A stretch of DNA of 35,630 nt from an uncultured Fimbriimonas sp. (lineage in GTDB: Bacteria > Armatimonadota > Fimbriimonadia > Fimbriimonadales > Fimbriimonadaceae), in NCBI GenBank assembly GCA_945952345.1, contig CAMFIS010000015.1:1-35630 (forward strand). Direction: 5' to 3'. Both the position numbers and the translations under genes were made by a program. This document shows positions 34,157 to 35,630 of this stretch, piece by piece (positions within the stretch are counted from its first letter, which is position 1; every line of letters starts with the position of its first letter). The notes beneath the pieces were generated by a model. That model ran no database searches, was not told where the DNA came from, and worked only from the letters and a program-made list of their open reading frames with translations.

Positions 34157-35424
34157 TGTTCATCGTCTACAACCTCGCGATGACCTTGCTAAGCCCGCTA
34201 TGGGTTCCGTGGATGCTTTGGCGAACCAAGCGCAGGAAGGAAGCCCCGAACTGGAAAGAGCGGAGCGGTAACTACTCGGAGGTTGTTCCTGCCAAACCGA
34301 AAGGCAAGAAGCGAGTTTGGGTCCATGCCGTTTCGGTAGGCGAGGTCATCGCGGCCAAGCCATTTTTACGTCAGTTGCGTCAGCTTGCTCCTGACTGCGA
34401 GATCGTCCTTTCCGTCACGACAAGCACCGGCTACCAGACCGCCAAAGAACTCGATTTACCACCTTTCGACTACGTCGTGTACATGCCCATCGACGTGCCG
34501 AAGTTCACGCTGCGCGCTATGCAGCGCGTTCAGCCCGAAGTCGTGGTTATCATGGAGACCGAACTCTGGATGAACTTCCTTTGGGCAGCGAAGGTGTTCG
34601 ATGCGAAGGTGTTCGTGGTGAATGGACGCATCTCGGACAAGGCGTACCGGTTGGATACCAAGATCAAGTTCTACTTCCGAGCTCTGTTCAAAGATGTCGA
34701 TCGCTGCCTCGTGCAGACGGCAGTCGACCAAGAGCGGTTTGAATCATTGGGCGCTAGGAATGTGGAAGTGTTTGGCAATACCAAGTTCGATGAAGCAGCC
34801 GGCGCGGTTTCCCAGTCCAGCGATGATTGGCGGGCAAAACTTGGAATTCCCGCGGGGAAATCGATCGTGGTAGTTGGGTCGACTCGCTCGGAAATGGAAG
34901 AAGATTTAGTCCTCGACGCCTTCTTCGAACTTCACGACGTTGTCTTCATACACGCCCCGCGACACCTGGAAACGGCGGGCAGGATCGAAACCGCCTTTGA
35001 GCGACGGGTCGCTTCAACGGGCAAGAAACTCGGCTACCGTTCAAAAGGCGAATCGGGAGACTACATCCTGCTCGACACGTTCGGCGAACTCGGATCGGTG
35101 TATGAAATTGCCGATGTGGTCGTGATTGGAGGCGGCTTCGACGATCTTGGGGGCCAGAACCTAATTCAGCCTCTTGCTCTGGGCAAACCGGTGCTGCACG
35201 GACCAAACATGTTCAACTTCCGCGACGTGGCGGCGGCTTCAACCAAGGCTGGCGCATCGTTGGTTTGCCACAACTCAGACGAGTTGGCGGCAAATATTGG
35301 GGAGCTTATGGCCGATTCGGCGAAGCGCGGCCGAATGGCGGCGGCGGCAAAAGAGTTGATTCATGCGAGCGTCGGCGCAAGCAATCGATACGCGGAAGCG
35401 GTGGTTTCGGCGTTGAATTCGTAA
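34156..35424 (+). CDS. waaA: 3-deoxy-D-manno-octulosonic acid transferase
   Basis: A 422-residue inner-membrane-associated glycosyltransferase that adds Kdo from CMP-Kdo to lipid A precursor. The N-terminal hydrophobic stretch MFIVYNLAMTLLSPLWVPW anchors it. The N-domain motifs are WVHAVSVGEVIAAKPFL with the catalytic-base glutamate, and IMETELWMNFL. The C-domain has VIGGGFDDLGGQNLIQPLALGKPVLHGPNMFNF. Its presence means the organism makes LPS, and supports a diderm host. The ATG overlaps the purC stop by one base. It is the last gene before the repeat at the window end. Confidence 0.95.
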   Translation: MFIVYNLAMTLLSPLWVPWMLWRTKRRKEAPNWKERSGNYSEVVPAKPKGKKRVWVHAVSVGEVIAAKPFLRQLRQLAPDCEIVLSVTTSTGYQTAKELDLPPFDYVVYMPIDVPKFTLRAMQRVQPEVVVIMETELWMNFLWAAKVFDAKVFVVNGRISDKAYRLDTKIKFYFRALFKDVDRCLVQTAVDQERFESLGARNVEVFGNTKFDEAAGAVSQSSDDWRAKLGIPAGKSIVVVGSTRSEMEEDLVLDAFFELHDVVFIHAPRHLETAGRIETAFERRVASTGKKLGYRSKGESGDYILLDTFGELGSVYEIADVVVIGGGFDDLGGQNLIQPLALGKPVLHGPNMFNFRDVAAASTKAGASLVCHNSDELAANIGELMADSAKRGRMAAAAKELIHASVGASNRYAEAVVSALNS

Positions 35425-35484
35425 AGCCGGAACCACCCCCACCGGTTCGCTAGTTTGACTGCGTCCAGCAGGCAAGCCTCCATT

Positions 35485-35512
35485 GCTCACCGACACCCCC
35501 AGGGGTGGAGCG
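35485..35512 (-). repeat. Inverted arm of the C-rich repeat family
   Basis: The complement of this stretch matches 35586-35613 at 26 of 28 bases. Each arm is itself a hairpin built on ACACCCC/GGGGTGT. It is the end of a second element of the family seen at 19821-20022, apparently truncated, since the sequence to its left does not continue the element. Confidence 0.6.
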
Positions 35513-35585
35513 TGCTTTGTATCCCCAGGCAGAACATATAAGCAACTTCAAAATCGGTGACACTAGCTCCATGGCAAGTAGCCAA

Positions 35586-35627
35586 CGCTACACCCCTGGG
35601 GGTGTCGATGAGCAGGCCGTAGGCGAA
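35586..35627 (+). repeat. Left end of another C-rich repeat element, running off the window
   Basis: This stretch matches 19827-19868 at 37 of 42 bases, including the hairpin ACACCCC TG GGGGTGT. It marks the start of an element whose remainder lies outside the window. Confidence 0.65.
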
Positions 35628-35630
35628 TCG

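Larger units (their letters stand above)
35425..35630. other. Repeat-rich end region after waaA
   Basis: No gene was seen. It holds a small GAACC/GGTTC stem just after the waaA stop (35430-35448) and the two arms of the C-rich repeat family, separated by about 73 bases of unassigned sequence. Confidence 0.5.

Overview
The window looks like a stretch of chromosome from a diderm, probably armatimonadete (Fimbriimonas-like) bacterium. This is an inference from gene content: three PEP-CTERM proteins whose tails end in the form VPEPASMA...GLAGLAARRRR, Tat-exported sugar enzymes, TolC and the Kdo transferase WaaA (so an outer membrane with LPS), and very tight gene packing. No rRNA, tRNA, CRISPR array, transposase or prophage was seen.

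Layout. (1) 1-7050: the start of an unknown gene, an ECF sigma factor, a degenerate receiver-domain protein, purA with a structured leader, a TolC/MacB-type ATPase pair, a lipoprotein and a sugar-1-phosphate nucleotidyltransferase. (2) 7051-11400: a 41-residue lipoprotein with its own promoter and terminator, then three PEP-CTERM secreted proteins in a row; the first and third are paralogues. (3) 11440-16348: a possible duplicated Sm-like protein, an Fpg/Nei-type DNA glycosylase, a GH5 glycosidase coupled to a Tat-exported (alpha/alpha)6-type protein, and a DUF6157 protein. (4) 16387-27323: an L-rhamnose catabolic locus in two converging transcription units. The plus-strand unit is lutC-rhaB. 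The minus-strand unit is rhaT-rhaP-rhaQ-rhaS-rhaEW-lutA-lutB. Together they would import rhamnose, phosphorylate rhamnulose, cleave it to DHAP and lactaldehyde, oxidise lactaldehyde to L-lactate, and oxidise lactate to pyruvate. The isomerase and a regulator are not in the window. (5) 27445-35424: a GH109-type Gfo/Idh protein, a palindromic repeat array, two related small secreted proteins flanking a DUF2071 protein, a peptide-type ABC binding lipoprotein, then coaD, purC and waaA.

The most unusual structure is a 202-bp element with terminal inverted repeats (19821-20022) between lutA and lutB. It is read through by a 99-codon ORF that overlaps the lutA stop (ATGA) and the lutB start (ATGA), so translational coupling could run across the insertion. 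A second piece of the same repeat family runs off the right edge of the window. A different family of composite palindromes fills 28839-29360, with one of its hairpins also present at 7126-7165.

The genes are densely packed. Many same-strand neighbours overlap by 1, 4 or 8 bases, and three convergent pairs share exactly four bases of stop codon.
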